Below, one piece after another: positions 1-12,123 of a stretch of 64,000 nt of DNA (position 1 is its first letter; each line of letters opens with the position of its first letter). Position numbers and translations under genes: made by a program. Source of the DNA: Mytilus californianus (taxonomy: Eukaryota; Mollusca; Bivalvia; Mytilida; Mytilidae); the NCBI RefSeq assembly GCF_021869535.1, contig NW_026262712.1, forward strand, positions 66,496,100 through 66,560,099. Direction: 5' to 3'. The notes beneath the pieces were generated by a model. The model was given only the letters and a program-made list of their open reading frames with translations, had not been told where the DNA came from and did no database searches.

Positions 1-304
1 AAGGAAAATTGAAAACGGAAAGTGCTTTATCAGATGGCAAAATCCAAAGCTCAAATACACCAAACAAATGGAAAGTATATGTCACATTTCTGACTTAGTA
101 CAGGCATGTTCTTTCGTAGAAAATGTTGTATTGAACCTGGTTTTATAGCTAACTAGACCTCTTACTTGTATGACAGCCGCATATAATTCCTTTATTTTGA
201 CAACAATGTGTGAGCAAAATAAACACACATAATACTATAGGTAAAATTGTCAAAATTCAACATTGCGTTATAATCTTAATCACTATAAAAACATGTGTGT
301 GCTC

Positions 305-655
305 TTTCGGAGTTAGTTCAAAACTTTGGTATCCTTTTGTCACGTGTGTAACATGCAGAGGTTATTTTAAACTTTGTCACTGTGTACCCCTTTGATGTTA
401 TTTCAAGCTTTGGTCTGGTGTGTACCCTTTGGGTGTTATTCTAATCGTTGGTCTGGTGTGTACCTTTTGGATGTTATTCTAATATTTGGTCTAGTGTGTA
501 CCCTTTCGAATTTTTTTCAAGCTTTTGTTCTGCTGTGTACCCTTTGGAAAATATCCATAACTTTGGTCTCGTGTGCTCCCTTTAAAAATTATTCAAAACT
601 TTGATCTCGTGTGTTTCCCTTTGGGAATGACCCAAAACTTTGGTCTCGTGTGCTA
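305..655. repeat. degenerate minisatellite
   Basis: About eight imperfect copies of a 40-50 bp unit built around TTTGGTCTCGTGTG and ACCCTTTGG follow one another. Short open frames across this stretch are translations of the repeat and show no family features. It lies 3' of the acetylcholine-binding-protein-like gene. Confidence 0.75.
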
Positions 656-930
656 AAAAATGTCGATTAATGTTTGTCTGAGCATCCTTTTCTTTGACTA
701 GATTGTCTGTTTTCATTAACTATTTTCTTTATTGCAAATTGATAACGTTAAATAATGTTGAGTTATAAAAAAAAAGACTAAAGGATGATACATCGACGCA
801 TTTGAAATAGCATACCATCCTGGCCCGATAAGTTCCATATAACAGTTAGTCCTGTAGTCCATTATGCTTTATTAGTATATCAAATATGCAACCATGTTTA
901 TAAAAAACGACTTATAATTTTCATATACTT

Positions 931-936
931 TTTATT
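931..936 (-). terminator. candidate polyadenylation signal
   Basis: The plus strand reads TTTATT, so the minus strand has AATAAA about 195 bases past the stop codon of the upstream minus-strand gene. The position fits a polyadenylation signal, but the hexamer is common in such AT-rich DNA (another is at 868-873), so this is only a candidate. Confidence 0.25.
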
Positions 937-1130
937 GGCCTAAAATATATTCTGAAATGTGCAACAAACACGAATATAACGTCACAAGCAAAAAAATGAT
1001 GATTGATATATCGTGTTCCGCAAACTCCAAATTTTATAATTGTTTATCAAGAAGGATACAGTTAAATAATCGACCAATTTGATATAATGTCAATTATATA
1101 TACAAGTTATAATATCGTTGCTGTTTGTAC

Positions 1131-3849
1131 TTAGCGACGCTTTATAGAAAGGGTGTACTTGATACAAGCCCAATATCCTTCACAGCATGGTCCTTTGTAG
1201 TTCATTCTAACTGCTGTTGATTCAACAATCTCAAACTCTGAATGCGCACGATATTCATACATTGAAATCCCATCCGACTTTAGGTTTACGTCATCAGTGT
1301 CATAACTCCATGGACCAAACTGGAAGGAGCATTCGGTAATACCTTTACCTACATCTTTACAATCGTCCGTCCAAATCCGAGATGATGGAACATACACCAT
1401 TTGACCACCGCCATACAACAACACATTTGGTTCGTAGTCAAGGTGTGTCGTTGGTCTACAAAAAAATATCACAAAACATGTTTGAATTTTCATAAAAGAG
1501 GCATACTGTTTTTCTCGGAAACATTCTAAAATAAGTTTAAAGCACCCTTTTAAATCAGAAAACGCACAATTTCGATGATATGAAAATAAATTTCCTTTTT
1601 GAATTTTGGACCCTCGATGCTCTTCAACTTCGTACTTTAATAGGCCTTTTAAACTTTTTGATAATGTCGTCACTGATGAGTCTTATGTAGACGTAACGCG
1701 CATTTGGCATACACAAAATTTTAAGCCTGGCATCCATGATGAGTTTATAATCAGCTAGTGATACTTTTCATTTCCTTGTATTTGGTATAGTATATTTCCA
1801 TTCTCAATTTTATTTCGAAGCAGATAGTGTATTATAGTGAATTATACTGTCGAAGAAAACTCATTTGTCACAATACGAAATAAAAATAGATTTTAAAGTT
1901 GTTGAATCCTTAGAAATCACAGAAGTAAAGTTTAATTGAACATCAAGTTTTCAATCAGGTATAAAATATGAAAATGTTTGCATGAAAATCAATAATAACA
2001 GTATCACTTGTTTAAAATGAATTTATAAACAAATTCCACAATCTAATAAAAAATAAACAACATGACCTACCTTTGATACAAAGTAATATCGGGTAACCAT
2101 ACTGCAGACTGCGGAATAGAAATATGACTAAAATCGTCCCGGAATCTTTCTGCTGCTGCACTGAGTCGCGTATCTGTCCATGTTGTTGGCATCCATGCAT
2201 CTATTGTGAGCTCATTCGAGTTCTTGAAAAATCATACAAAGAGACAATAAGAATGACATGCATTTAATGTCAATTTCAACCTTACAATCCTTAGTGTAAA
2301 AAGAAACAAGAATTATTTATATAAATTTGGAGTATTTACATATAGTGATAATATATAATAATGTCATCGTGTTATCTTTTTATGTTTGCTAGGTTTTCTC
2401 TTAAGGGTTTGTCATCTCTTTTTTATTATTTTCAAAATAGTAAGATATTATTTCGAAAACTTGTCCTTTATATTGAAACAAATATTCTCCCAACACTTAC
2501 AAACTCCACTATCCTTTGAATTGCTAGACTGTGATTGACGTTAGTAATGGGCTGTTCCTTGTTTGAGGGGCGCACCATTTTGTTGTAGTCTGTTATCAGT
2601 AGGGACAGGAAATCATCCTCGTTCATCGAAACACTTTCTGCTCGGTTTCCTACATATATAGCATGAGATATGAAATATTCATGTTTGTTACACTGAACTA
2701 AGTTTGATGAAAGAATATGTTGGATATACGTCGATGAGACAGCAATATTAATTAGAAAGTATCCTCAATTTTTAAATTTTCATTTTTACATGTGAACTGC
2801 TGCTTTGTGGGAACAAACAATATCGTATGTTGCACAATGTTAAAAGATATTAAATAAAAGTGTAGTATGTTTCACAATGTTAAAAGATATCAAATAAAAA
2901 GTATCGTATGTTTCACCATGTTAAAAGATATTTAATAAAAAAAATCGTATGTTTCACCATATTAAAAGATATTAAATAAAAATATTGTATGTTTCGCCAT
3001 GTTAAAAGATATTAGATAAAAATATCGTATGTTTTTCCGTGTTAAAAGATATTAAATAAAACATATCGTATTGCTTCACCATGTTACAAGATATTAAATA
3101 AAAATATCGTATGTTTCACAATGTTAAAAGATATTAAATAAAAATATCGTATGTTTCACAATGTTAAAAGATATTAAATAAAAATATCGTATGTTTATTG
3201 TTTCACAATGTTAAAAGATATCAAATAAAAAATATCGTATGTTTCACAATGTAAAATTATATTGAAGAAAAAAAAAGTATGTTTCACAATGTTAAAAGAT
3301 ATTAAATAAAAATGTAGTATGTTTCACCATGTTACAAGATATAAAATAAAAATATCGTATGTTTTTCCATGTTAAAAGATATTTAATAAAACATATCGTA
3401 TGTTTCACCATGTTCCAAGATATTAAATAAAAAATCTCGTATGTTTCACCATGTTAAAAGATATTAAATAAAAATATCGTATGTTTCACCATATTAAAAG
3501 ATATATATTAAATAAAAAATTTAATATTTTTCACCATGTTCAAAGGTATTAAATAAACAATATCGTTTGTTTCACCATTTTAAAAGATATCAAATAAAAA
3601 ATATTGTATGTTTAAAGCGGTTGTTGCAAACTGAAAAGTCACGCACTAATGCTTATTTACATCAAAAATAGTGTCCAAAGCCATTTTTACAAAGTAATTC
3701 TGACTATATTGGAGAAATAAACTTATCCGAAAGATAAAAAAAACTTTAAACATAAAATCCTTAACAATTAAAACATCTTTTCAAATAGTGTTATCAATTT
3801 GAAAGTTGAACTTACCAAAGCTGAAGAGAAATATGATAAGCATCAACAT
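1131..3849 (-). CDS. acetylcholine-binding-protein-like secreted ligand-binding domain, 4 exons, 219 aa
   Basis: Exons on the minus strand are 3816-3849, 2501-2649, 2071-2222 and 1131-1455. All introns are GT..AG and the phases close to 660 nt (219 aa plus stop). Residues 1-12 form a short hydrophobic signal peptide. The rest is a Cys-loop-receptor extracellular domain: LLITDYNKMVRP near the N-terminus, loop D W71 in AWMPTTWTDTRL, loop A Y110 in VWLPDITLYQ, loop B W161 in FGPWSYD, and loop C Y198, C202-C203 and Y206. The chain stops right after the last beta strand (YTLSIKRR), with no transmembrane helices, as in molluscan AChBPs of about 210-230 aa; such proteins bind acetylcholine in the extracellular fluid. 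The Cys-loop (C144-C154) has only 9 residues between the cysteines, against 12 in Lymnaea AChBP and 13 in receptors. C209 is an extra cysteine. The alternative is a nicotinic receptor subunit gene that has lost its channel part. The ligand-binding fold is clear; the ligand is inferred. Confidence 0.9.
1592..1755 (+). repeat. interspersed bivalve repeat fragment (GATGAGTCTTATGTAGACG family)
   Basis: Contains GATGCTCTTCAACTTCGTAC, then GATGAGTCTTATGTAGACG, then a tail ending CATGATGAGTTTAT. Related copies occur at 9767-9842 (same strand) and 18405-18690 (opposite strand), which shows it is dispersed. It sits in the last intron of the AChBP-like gene. Confidence 0.7.
2818..3613. repeat. minisatellite, about 20 copies of a ~39-41 bp unit
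   Basis: The unit reads approximately ATCGTATGTTTCACCATG followed by TTAAAAGATATTAAATAAAA and is repeated head to tail with point changes and small indels. It fills most of intron 1 of the AChBP-like gene, between the signal-peptide exon and the first domain exon. There are no unique spacers, so it is not a CRISPR-like array. It is probably length-polymorphic. Confidence 0.9.
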
Positions 3850-4075
3850 CGTCTTTGAAAATAAAGGCAACCGTCACATTGAAGTTATTTCTATTTTAGT
3901 ACATTTTAAAATTGTCAGCTGTATTCTGTATTTACATGTATTTATTTACTACTTAGTAATTTAGATTGGACAATCTAGTGGATTATTGAATATACTTATA
4001 AGCTGTAGTGGTGCACTGAATTTCCATGACAAAGTATACGGAATACAAATATTTTATTACATTTGTAAACTAAAT

Positions 4076-4098
4076 CCCCCCCCCCCCCCCCCCCCCCC
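4076..4098. repeat. poly-C homopolymer (23 bases)
   Basis: An uninterrupted run of 23 C bases. Its length is likely to be unreliable in assembly and variable between individuals. Confidence 0.95.
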
Positions 4099-4862
4099 AC
4101 AAGAAAACACAGTCATGAACATTTATTTTTAACTTCATTGACGTTATTATGACATAAAGATAATATATTAAGAGCACATCGTGAGAAAGTGGTTTTTTAT
4201 TGTATTTTTATTGCGGTTAATTACATGTGCGGTTGATTTGATAGTTAAAAAACTCATTTTATACTGCATAGTGTAGATCCAAATAAGCCTTACGTGTACA
4301 AGTTATACCAGATACACATATAACATAAAAATATTAGATAAATTTTAGACCTTCGAATGTGATGCGTACGCGTTGATTTTTCAGTACAGTTAAGCCTTTT
4401 TGTTGTTTTGAAAAGAAATGGTGCATCCTTCAAGTTGTTTTATATACTTTCATATTTTGGTCATTGAAAATTTAATTTAAAGGTTAAATCAATTCTGAAA
4501 TTTCCAGAATATAATCAGCATAGCAAAGGTTATCTATTAGTTTAAGCTATAAGATTTTTATTGCTTTTGTACAATCATATACATCTATATGTAAATTACT
4601 CATATTGTACTTCATGAAAATTACATGTAAATTGGACAAAATTATTAATAAATGGCAGCTATGATGTTAAACATGTTATATTTATACCAGGGTTACATAC
4701 TTTCGCAATAATTATAATCATATAAAAATGCTTTGGACATATACCACAGGGAAATAAATGCAAACTGTAATGATAAGTTTGTTGCTTGCTCCTTTGGTTT
4801 CGTTGTATTGAGGATACATGTGTCATATGCGTGTAAATGTCAATGATATGAACTAATCTTGA

Positions 4863-4882
4863 TTATATATATATATATATAT
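4863..4882. repeat. TA dinucleotide microsatellite
   Basis: About ten uninterrupted alternating A/T dinucleotides. Confidence 0.9.
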
Positions 4883-4883
4883 G

Positions 4884-5375
4884 AGTCATTCGTATAGCTC
4901 GTAACGTGTATACGTATTTTTACATCCCTAGATTTCAAATGTTTAGGTTTTAATGTTGCTAATAAAGATAAATTAGATTAAAAAAAAACTCTTCGGACAA
5001 ACGAAATCTAAAAAGTTATGGTTTCATTTAATAGCACTGGGTCGATACCATTGCTGGCTGACTGTTTGTTCTCGAGGAAACCATCAGGTAGGTAGTCAGT
5101 GCTTCTGTACTGAAATGATTTATAACATATCTTTATAAAATATCGTGTTGCTGTACTTAAGAAATTTTTTAAGAAACTAAAATTCAAACTCCCTTATTCA
5201 AAGTTGACCTCAGATGAATTCGACTATTTGTGTTGTCCCTTTTTGTAGCTCTTAACGCCTCTACGTTTATGTTAACATCCCTGGCTTTCAAATGGTTAAG
5301 GTTGAGGGTAACTTGTGAAGGGTAATAAGTAAAAAGACCTACGGACGCTCGAAATTTAGGAAGTGTTATTTTCAT
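4884..5375 (+). repeat. pair of diverged direct repeats
   Basis: Two stretches, about 4884-5030 and 5219-5375, share the same order of landmarks: TAGCTC.TAACG, then ACATCCCT followed by TTTCAAATG, then CGGAC with CGAAAT, then TTTCATTTAA. Between them lies a fragment (about 5034-5125) with GTCGATACCATTGCTGGCTG and TAGTCAGTGCTTCTGTACTG, which resembles the other end of the repeat at 1592-1755. The duplication is old and imperfect. Confidence 0.5.
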
Positions 5376-8300
5376 TTAATATTTCTATTTTGAAAATTCA
5401 TAATCAAAAGCTGTGCATTAATGTGACAGAACTATTATCCAATAAGACGATAAAATATGATAGGCTTGCATTTAAACGTAAAAAGTAAGAAATTCAACAG
5501 TCGTTATTCGAAAGAAGACGTACAACATCATGGACAAAGTTAAAAGACAAAACGACGAACATTATAAGTCCACAAAAGTGTTCACAAAATAAATGTAGAT
5601 TAACCAACATATTCCTATGAAAAAAAAATGACTCCGGATGAGCTAGCAGTAACAGACCCTCTAACGTAAAGACATACACCAAGCACCAAATCCTCTTAAC
5701 ACTGTCATTGGCCTCATGTGGGCCTGCAATTCTTTTTTCAATCGTCCAACATAGGTTTTGGAACAACAGCTAACATTTTTCATAGCAGTTATCTTGTGCA
5801 AAAACTTTACTGTAATATTATTTAACATAAATCGTATTTCAATTAATATGAGATAAGTTTATTGCTTAGAAGTAGGATTCAAATCCATATTCAAAATCAT
5901 TTTACTTTTGAAAGTAATTATCAACATTATATCACTTTACTCTGCTTATTTACTCATGTGCAATTGTATACCACACTATACAGCTAAAAAATGTTGTGCA
6001 ATTATATAATTGATATATTATTCATATATGTTTTGCTATACTAACCAAATTCTTAAAAGAAGCTGTACACTTCAGGTCATGAAACAATAAGCATTTGAAA
6101 TGGTAAAGCTTAAGTTTAAGTATGGTATAATTTTGGCATAATTCAGAAGTCAAGTGATTGGGCCAATCTTTCAAGAAAAAGCAAAATGCAAGTATTTGTT
6201 ATACACAAAACGTCTAACTAGCGATACTTTATTGTAAAAGTGAATTCAATATAAGGCCACTTTTCTTCACTGCAAGGATCCGCTTGGTCATGAATAGTAG
6301 CTTTCTGGTTTACAATCGCAAAATCTGTATTTTCATCTTTAAAAAAATGACGGTGCTAGCATGGCAGAAACACAAAAAGGTTAACAGACTGACTGGCGAT
6401 ACAACTACAGAATTTTTAATGAGCACGCTTATCCACCTAATAGTAATCATATATCAATATGAGTTATTTTCTTTTTTTTTCCGGCTAAACATAATGGTTA
6501 CCGATTTCAGAATTCTCTGCATATTACTATAATTACTTATATTTGTTTTGTCCCGAGAATGAATAGTAATTTGTACTAAAAGTTAACCAGATCAGAAAAG
6601 AATGTCATTGTTATAGATGACAAAAATTGTTGGAATTGTCAGGCACTTGGGGTATACTTCATCAGTCTTGAAAGAACTGACGTGTTGCTATTCCCATGTC
6701 TAAAAAATATTTAAGAAGTTTAATACCTCCTTGCAAAACCCTTCTATGAAAAAAATATTAAATTTTTGATACCTCTTTTTACTCATATCAACTTATCTCA
6801 GTTATTTTCACCAATGAATAAATATTTCTGAACAACCCCAAATCCCTTCAAAATTTCTAGGTTTCTTGCATGATAAGTCATTGCATATAGACTTCCTGTT
6901 TTGTGAACAATCATTACTTTGGAATTGCAAAACTTCTTAGACCACTTGAAAGCCACAAATAAATCTTGCACCGTTTCTTTCACACTAATTGAAGTTTTGC
7001 ACCCCATGTTTCCATTATTTTCTGTAATTTCGGTTGTTTATAAAGGAACTCTTATTTCTAATATGTAACTACTTTTAAACAATGAATAAAAATGCCAAAA
7101 GATTTAGTCAAATTTTGAATATGAATTTTTGCTTCATATTTCCTATATTGTTTTATATTGTCTTGGTATTAGCCATTTGCACCAAGGAAAATTTCAGAGG
7201 AAATATGTATGGGCGGGTTGGACATCACATGCTATAATTTTCTGTGGGTTGTGTAAGCAAATACCATTGTGTGGGTAGTTGTCTCTTCATTAAATATAGA
7301 TAGAAGGCTGGTTGTAATCAAATTGAAAAATTCAGTCATACTTTGTTCTACTTAAGAGCAGTTACTTGCTCCTCAGAAAACGTCGAAGTTTGCAAAATGG
7401 TTTCATACCCAATATATTACTCTTGTTGAATGTTTACTCTGAACAAGTATAACATTTTGAGTGTTTAGAATGGTAACTGGTACTGTTGCAATTTATCATC
7501 GCTTGCATCTAAAATAGTTACCAGTAGGCGAGAAGTGACAAATTTTGGAAAATGTAACATGGAAGTTAACATAATTTGAATTGGGAGATTACCTCGTTTG
7601 CAAACCAATGGCTAAGGAAATTACGGACACTTTTACAGGTACCATTTTTGATAAATGAATACCTGGGAAATAATATAATAGTCCCAGTGAAGACCAAGTG
7701 TTGTAAACATAACCCTAACCAGAATACGAAATTCATCAGAAATATTTGTATTTTCACAGAACCTAGTTATACTTTAAACTAACATTGAAACAATCACTTG
7801 TGAGCAAATGTGTGTAAATGCTGAAAAAATGTGATAACTTTTGCAATTTTCTTTTAAAAATAATCTGGGTGGATGGATAAAAATTATGTAAATTTTATTG
7901 TTGGTTGTTACAAATCGAAACAGACAAGTATATTCAGACACTGAAGCTGTATGAAAAGTAAATTTTGTTTCATTATGGTGTAATAGAAAGAATATTTGTT
8001 AAAGAAATTTCTAGTAGTTTCAGATAAAACATGGTTGATTCTATGTTATATAAGAAGCAAGAGTTATACTTTATAATACCAGAGACATATATATAACTGT
8101 ATTTTCTAACATTGATTTTGTTTTCAACTTGTATAACTTGTATTGCTTTTCGGCTGATACTGTTTATAACATCGTTACACTTATTCCATGGAATATGTAC
8201 TGATTGATATTATTTAAAGTCTGATAAAAACATGAATTGTTTGTTAGTTGTAATGAGCTTTGAACTATAGTGATCAGTAACTGCTATTTTCTTAGATCAG

Positions 8301-8432
8301 TGCATTGTGTCTTTCAGGCGTGTAGCTACGTTTACAACAAAACACCTAGGCGTACACATTTATTTTGGAGAAAAAAATAATCTAAATGAATTTAAAAGTT
8401 TGTTAAAAACACATGAGCCTTGAAATCTTTTT

Positions 8433-8570
8433 TTCAGCATACCAAGAAATTCAAAGACATTAAAAGCTTGTCCACTGGGTTGACTGAATACAAAAAGTGT
8501 AGCATAAGTATAGAAGACAAGATTATTTATATTCCTGCTTATAACTAAAACACAAAAAAATCAATTTATT
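8433..8570 (+). repeat. exon-like duplicated sequence, copy 1
   Basis: A segment starting TTCAGCATACCAAGAAATTC is repeated about 1.54 kb downstream at 9970-10104 with few differences. Read from the AG after a pyrimidine tract, it is open for 36 codons (begins HTKKFKDIKSLSTGLTEYKK, ends PAYN) to a TAA at 8548-8550, which would suit a terminal coding exon. No upstream exon could be joined to it and the protein is not recognised. It may be an exon captured in a repeat or simply a direct repeat. Confidence 0.6.
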
Positions 8571-9032
8571 TTCTTATATGTCTACATTAGAAAATGCCTG
8601 TACCAAGTCAGGAATATGACAGTTGTTATCCATTTATTTGATGTGTTTGAGCTTTTGAATTTGCCATTTTACTTAGAGACTTTCCGTTTAGAATTTTCCT
8701 CGGAGTTCGGTATTTTTGTAATTTTACCCTTTAATGACTTGTATTTTCATTAGGATAAAAGTAATTGGCGAGATTTACGTTTAATCAAATGGTATCATGT
8801 TACATATTCCACACTTCATTTTCTGTCAAAGTCCGAATCTATTGTGAATTCAGTAAACATCATCCAAAATAAATAAATTCATCAAATGTAATGATTTGTA
8901 CAATATTGTGAATAGAAGTTACAAGAATTGGATAAATCACTGCACATGCAATGTAATTCTAGAACCAAAGAGCATGAATATCGACAGTCAATGCCTTTAG
9001 AAATAAAATATATTTGAAGTACAAAGTCAGTA

Positions 9033-9408
9033 TTAGTACAGCAGAAACATTTTCCTGTTTTTGCATATAGCTAATGTATCTATTTTAACACCCTTTAGGT
9101 TAATTGGGATTTCTCTGTGAATATGCATCACCCCTAATGAGGGTAGTCTCTCCTGGTGCATAGTAGTGCTTAAGTAGGTTTTAATCTGTAGTAGCTGTAA
9201 TAATGGGCATGGCAAGCAGTAGTGAAAATACACGGATGCATTGAAACCTTTCTTTGACACAATTAAAGTTTCACACAGAGAAGATGGTTTCTGTGCTGAC
9301 ATACTCCAACGGAAGATCCAACGACAAACCTTGGTTTTGAAGAGGTCCAGATCTCCAGGGATGTCATTCTTGCATGCTGTAAATATTTCTTTACGATTAT
9401 CATCTTGA
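9033..9408 (-). pseudogene. decayed hAT-family transposase C-terminal (dimerisation) region
   Basis: The minus strand is open from about 9408 to 9033. It carries the landmark order of a hAT transposase C-terminus: KNDIPGDLDLF, then CRW, then AQKPSSLCETL, then IKTYLSTTMHQERL, then MHIHREIPINL. The block normally present before the KTYL motif (the AERSFS-type segment) has been garbled by small indels. The rest of the transposase, including its catalytic core, was not found nearby. This is a transposon fossil, not a working gene. The family call rests on motif memory, not on a search. Confidence 0.6.
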
Positions 9409-9766
9409 AATTGATTCCTCGTGGTTTGTATAGGTAACAGGTCGTTGGTTTGAATATGGAAGTTGAGATACCATCACAGGCAATTGGGGAATGATCCCCT
9501 CTTTTTCTACCTTTTTTTTGTATTGTAATTTTTTTTGAAAATATTCCGTTATGTTTTAACTTGTTTTCACTTATTTAATGTAGTTTTGCTCTTTTCCATA
9601 CGATATTGATATAACAGTAATTTATAAATTTTGACACTCTATTATAATTTTCCCCCAGATTCCTCGCTGAGTTTTGGGCATTCATTTTAAAGCCTAGCTA
9701 CGCCACTGGTCTTTTGTCATAAAAGTAAAATAGTTGTTTTTTACTTCATGTCGATCAGATAAGTCA

Positions 9767-9842
9767 CTGAAGAGTCTTTTGTAGACAAAATGTGCGTCTG
9801 GTGTACAAATTTCAATTCTGGTATCTATGATGAATTTATTTT
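9767..9842 (+). repeat. interspersed bivalve repeat tail
   Basis: Contains CACTGAAGAGTCTTTTGTAG and TATCTATGATGAATTTATTT. It matches the tail of the repeats at 1592-1755 and 18405-18690. Confidence 0.65.
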
Positions 9843-9969
9843 TAAATATCAAAGTATGAAACTGAATCAATAGCCTGTTGCAAGCAACACATGCCTTCTT
9901 GGAAGACACTCATCTTATAATATACTTTTTAAGTTGTGAAGAATATATACACCACTTTCCAATGTTTCC

Positions 9970-10104
9970 TTCAGCATACCAAGAAATTCAAAGACATTAA
10001 AAGCTTGTCCACTGGGTTGAATGAATACAAAGTGTAGTATACGTATAGAAGACAAGATTGTTTATATTCCTGCTTATAACTAAAACACAAAAAATTAAAT
10101 TTAT
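9970..10104 (+). repeat. exon-like duplicated sequence, copy 2 (frame broken)
   Basis: A direct copy of 8433-8570. After GGTTGAATGAATACAAAG it lacks two A bases relative to copy 1, which shifts the frame to an early TAG. If copy 1 is coding, this is its pseudo-exon. Confidence 0.6.
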
Positions 10105-12057
10105 TTATTGCCAACAATATATTACTACATTCTATTCTCAACAGAGTATATTGGTGTATATTTTTTTGATTGCATATATTAAATCTATTCAACATTGAAG
10201 AAGAACTAAATAACAATATATGATAATCTATTCTATATCCATAAATGAATACACTATCTATTCTATATCTATAAATGGATACTGACCGCATTAATTCTAA
10301 GTAATTTGAGGGGTGAACTTTATACATCATAAAGACAAAAACAAATTATAAATAAGTGGTGCACTCGGGTGGGATGTAGAGGGGAAAGCTCTACTTTGAT
10401 AATAAAATTCCCTTTTTGGCATGAAATTGTCAAAATTTGTTCTCTCACTACCCTCATCGCCATTTTTACCATTATAAGCAACTCCTGAGTTAAGGTAAGC
10501 TTTGAATAAACTTAACAGAGACTATTACAAATCTGCCTTTAACACTTGATTCTTAAGGGAACAAAAACATACTTACAACCACCAATGAAGTTCTTAACTT
10601 TGGACAAGGACAATTACACGGTGGGATTTAACATTTTACATTTTCTTCTGATAACATTAGCAAGGAACTTCAAAAAATGGAAAATTTTATTTCTACTATA
10701 CAAGTTATAAAATAGATCATTTTTGAATGCGAGACAGTTTGTGGATTTCTGTAAAAAATTCTCTCATCAACTGATATAATGTATATTGAACTGTTTAAAA
10801 TTAAACTAAAGATGAAAAAAATAAACTAAAGCAATATATGCATTATCTTAAATTTTAATAAATAATCAATTTTGATATAATACCTGTCTTATTTACATTA
10901 AATTTGATAATTACAGAATATTAATGCACCTTTTTCAGTAAAGAATTTACATATGACTTGGAATAAAAATCTAAGAAAACTTTTTATTCTCTTTTGAGAA
11001 CTAAGCCTGTTTCACTTTAATATTAGTTATATAAATATAAAAAAAAGAGTATCAACTTCCAGAAGCATATTTAAAAGAAGTATATTACCTACACCATATT
11101 CAATACTCATGGTGCACAAATTTTCTGTGAGTTCAAAAGTAAGACACTTATTGTATTTGAAATTTGTAAACATGGAGAAATTCTATTCTATTCTAATAAC
11201 TCAGTGTCTGTGGAATGAAAATTTTATTGGTTGAAAATTAAAACAAAAAATTAATTCAAACTCAAGGTTAAATATGTTTTATAATGACTATGCAATATTG
11301 CTAAACTAACTGAATACAAATATCATGGAATGGAATATCAATCAAATGTTACACAATATTTTCACAGGGGTTAAAAAATATTCCAAGTCCAATACTCCAA
11401 TGTCCATGGCCTCAGAAATTTGCAAAAGGACCATTTGTTGATTGTATGGTTAACACATTATTTCTATTTGTTTAACTGATAATGAATAAATCTACATATT
11501 TATATTAGATGTAATAAAATATAACAGCTACATTTCATAAACAAAAACAAAGAATTGTATGAATTAAAATAGGTTGGACTATGACCTTTAACCTAAAGAA
11601 ACAAAATATCAGCCCAAATTAGAATGTGTAAATATAAATGTTAAGTACAAATTAAAATACTTGCTGCCATTTAATATTTGCCATGAATATAACTATAAAT
11701 CATATGTACTATGAAACAACCTTCTGTCTACATACAAATGACAAACTATTTAAAATTCAATGTATTGTGTATAATTGTGAAATATATATGTGATGCATCC
11801 TTAAAAAACGTACTTCTTAATATCTTATTAAACTGCTAACCATAATAAATTACAATTCTATTAATATAATGGACCAATTCAGAAATTAGTGGAATGTTAC
11901 CGTTTTGAAAATTTTGATTGGTCAAAGCCTCAATTATCAGAAAGATAAGACTGCTCACAATAATTAAAGGGGACAAAAGTCCAATTTCTAAATTCGCCTA
12001 TTGTGATTATTCTACCTCTTAGATGTTATGTATATTTTTACAAATCTTTTATTGCCA

Positions 12058-12123
12058 GAAAAGGTACAATTGCAAGTAATATTAAATTCAGAAAAGGTAC
12101 AATTGCAAGTAATATTCAATTCA
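12058..12123. repeat. 33-bp tandem duplication
   Basis: GAAAAGGTACAATTGCAAGT with its following 13 bases occurs twice head to tail with a single difference. Confidence 0.9.

Larger units (their letters stand above)
3850..9032. other. intergenic stretch without recognised gene
   Basis: Upstream side of the AChBP-like gene. It holds a poly-C run, a TA microsatellite, diverged repeats and the first copy of an exon-like repeat. The open frames here (for example 5494-5766 minus, 6284-6532 plus, 6798-7007 minus) show no family motif, signal peptide or supporting splice structure. No gene is supported. Confidence 0.6.

Noticed and set aside
374-604. 76-aa cysteine- and tryptophan-containing ORF resembling a small secreted peptide
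   Set aside because: It runs through the degenerate minisatellite at 305-655, so the regular pattern comes from the DNA repeat.
1456-1673. N-terminal extension of the AChBP-like exon 4 ORF
   Set aside because: This part is intron containing a dispersed repeat; the acceptor at 1456-1457 and the phase from exon 3 define the true exon start.
2818-3613. CRISPR-like array
   Set aside because: The units are contiguous and diverged with no unique spacers, in an intron of an animal gene.
5494-5766. 90-aa hydrophobic ORF on the minus strand
   Set aside because: No family motif, splice context or neighbouring exon; expected by chance in this much AT-rich sequence.
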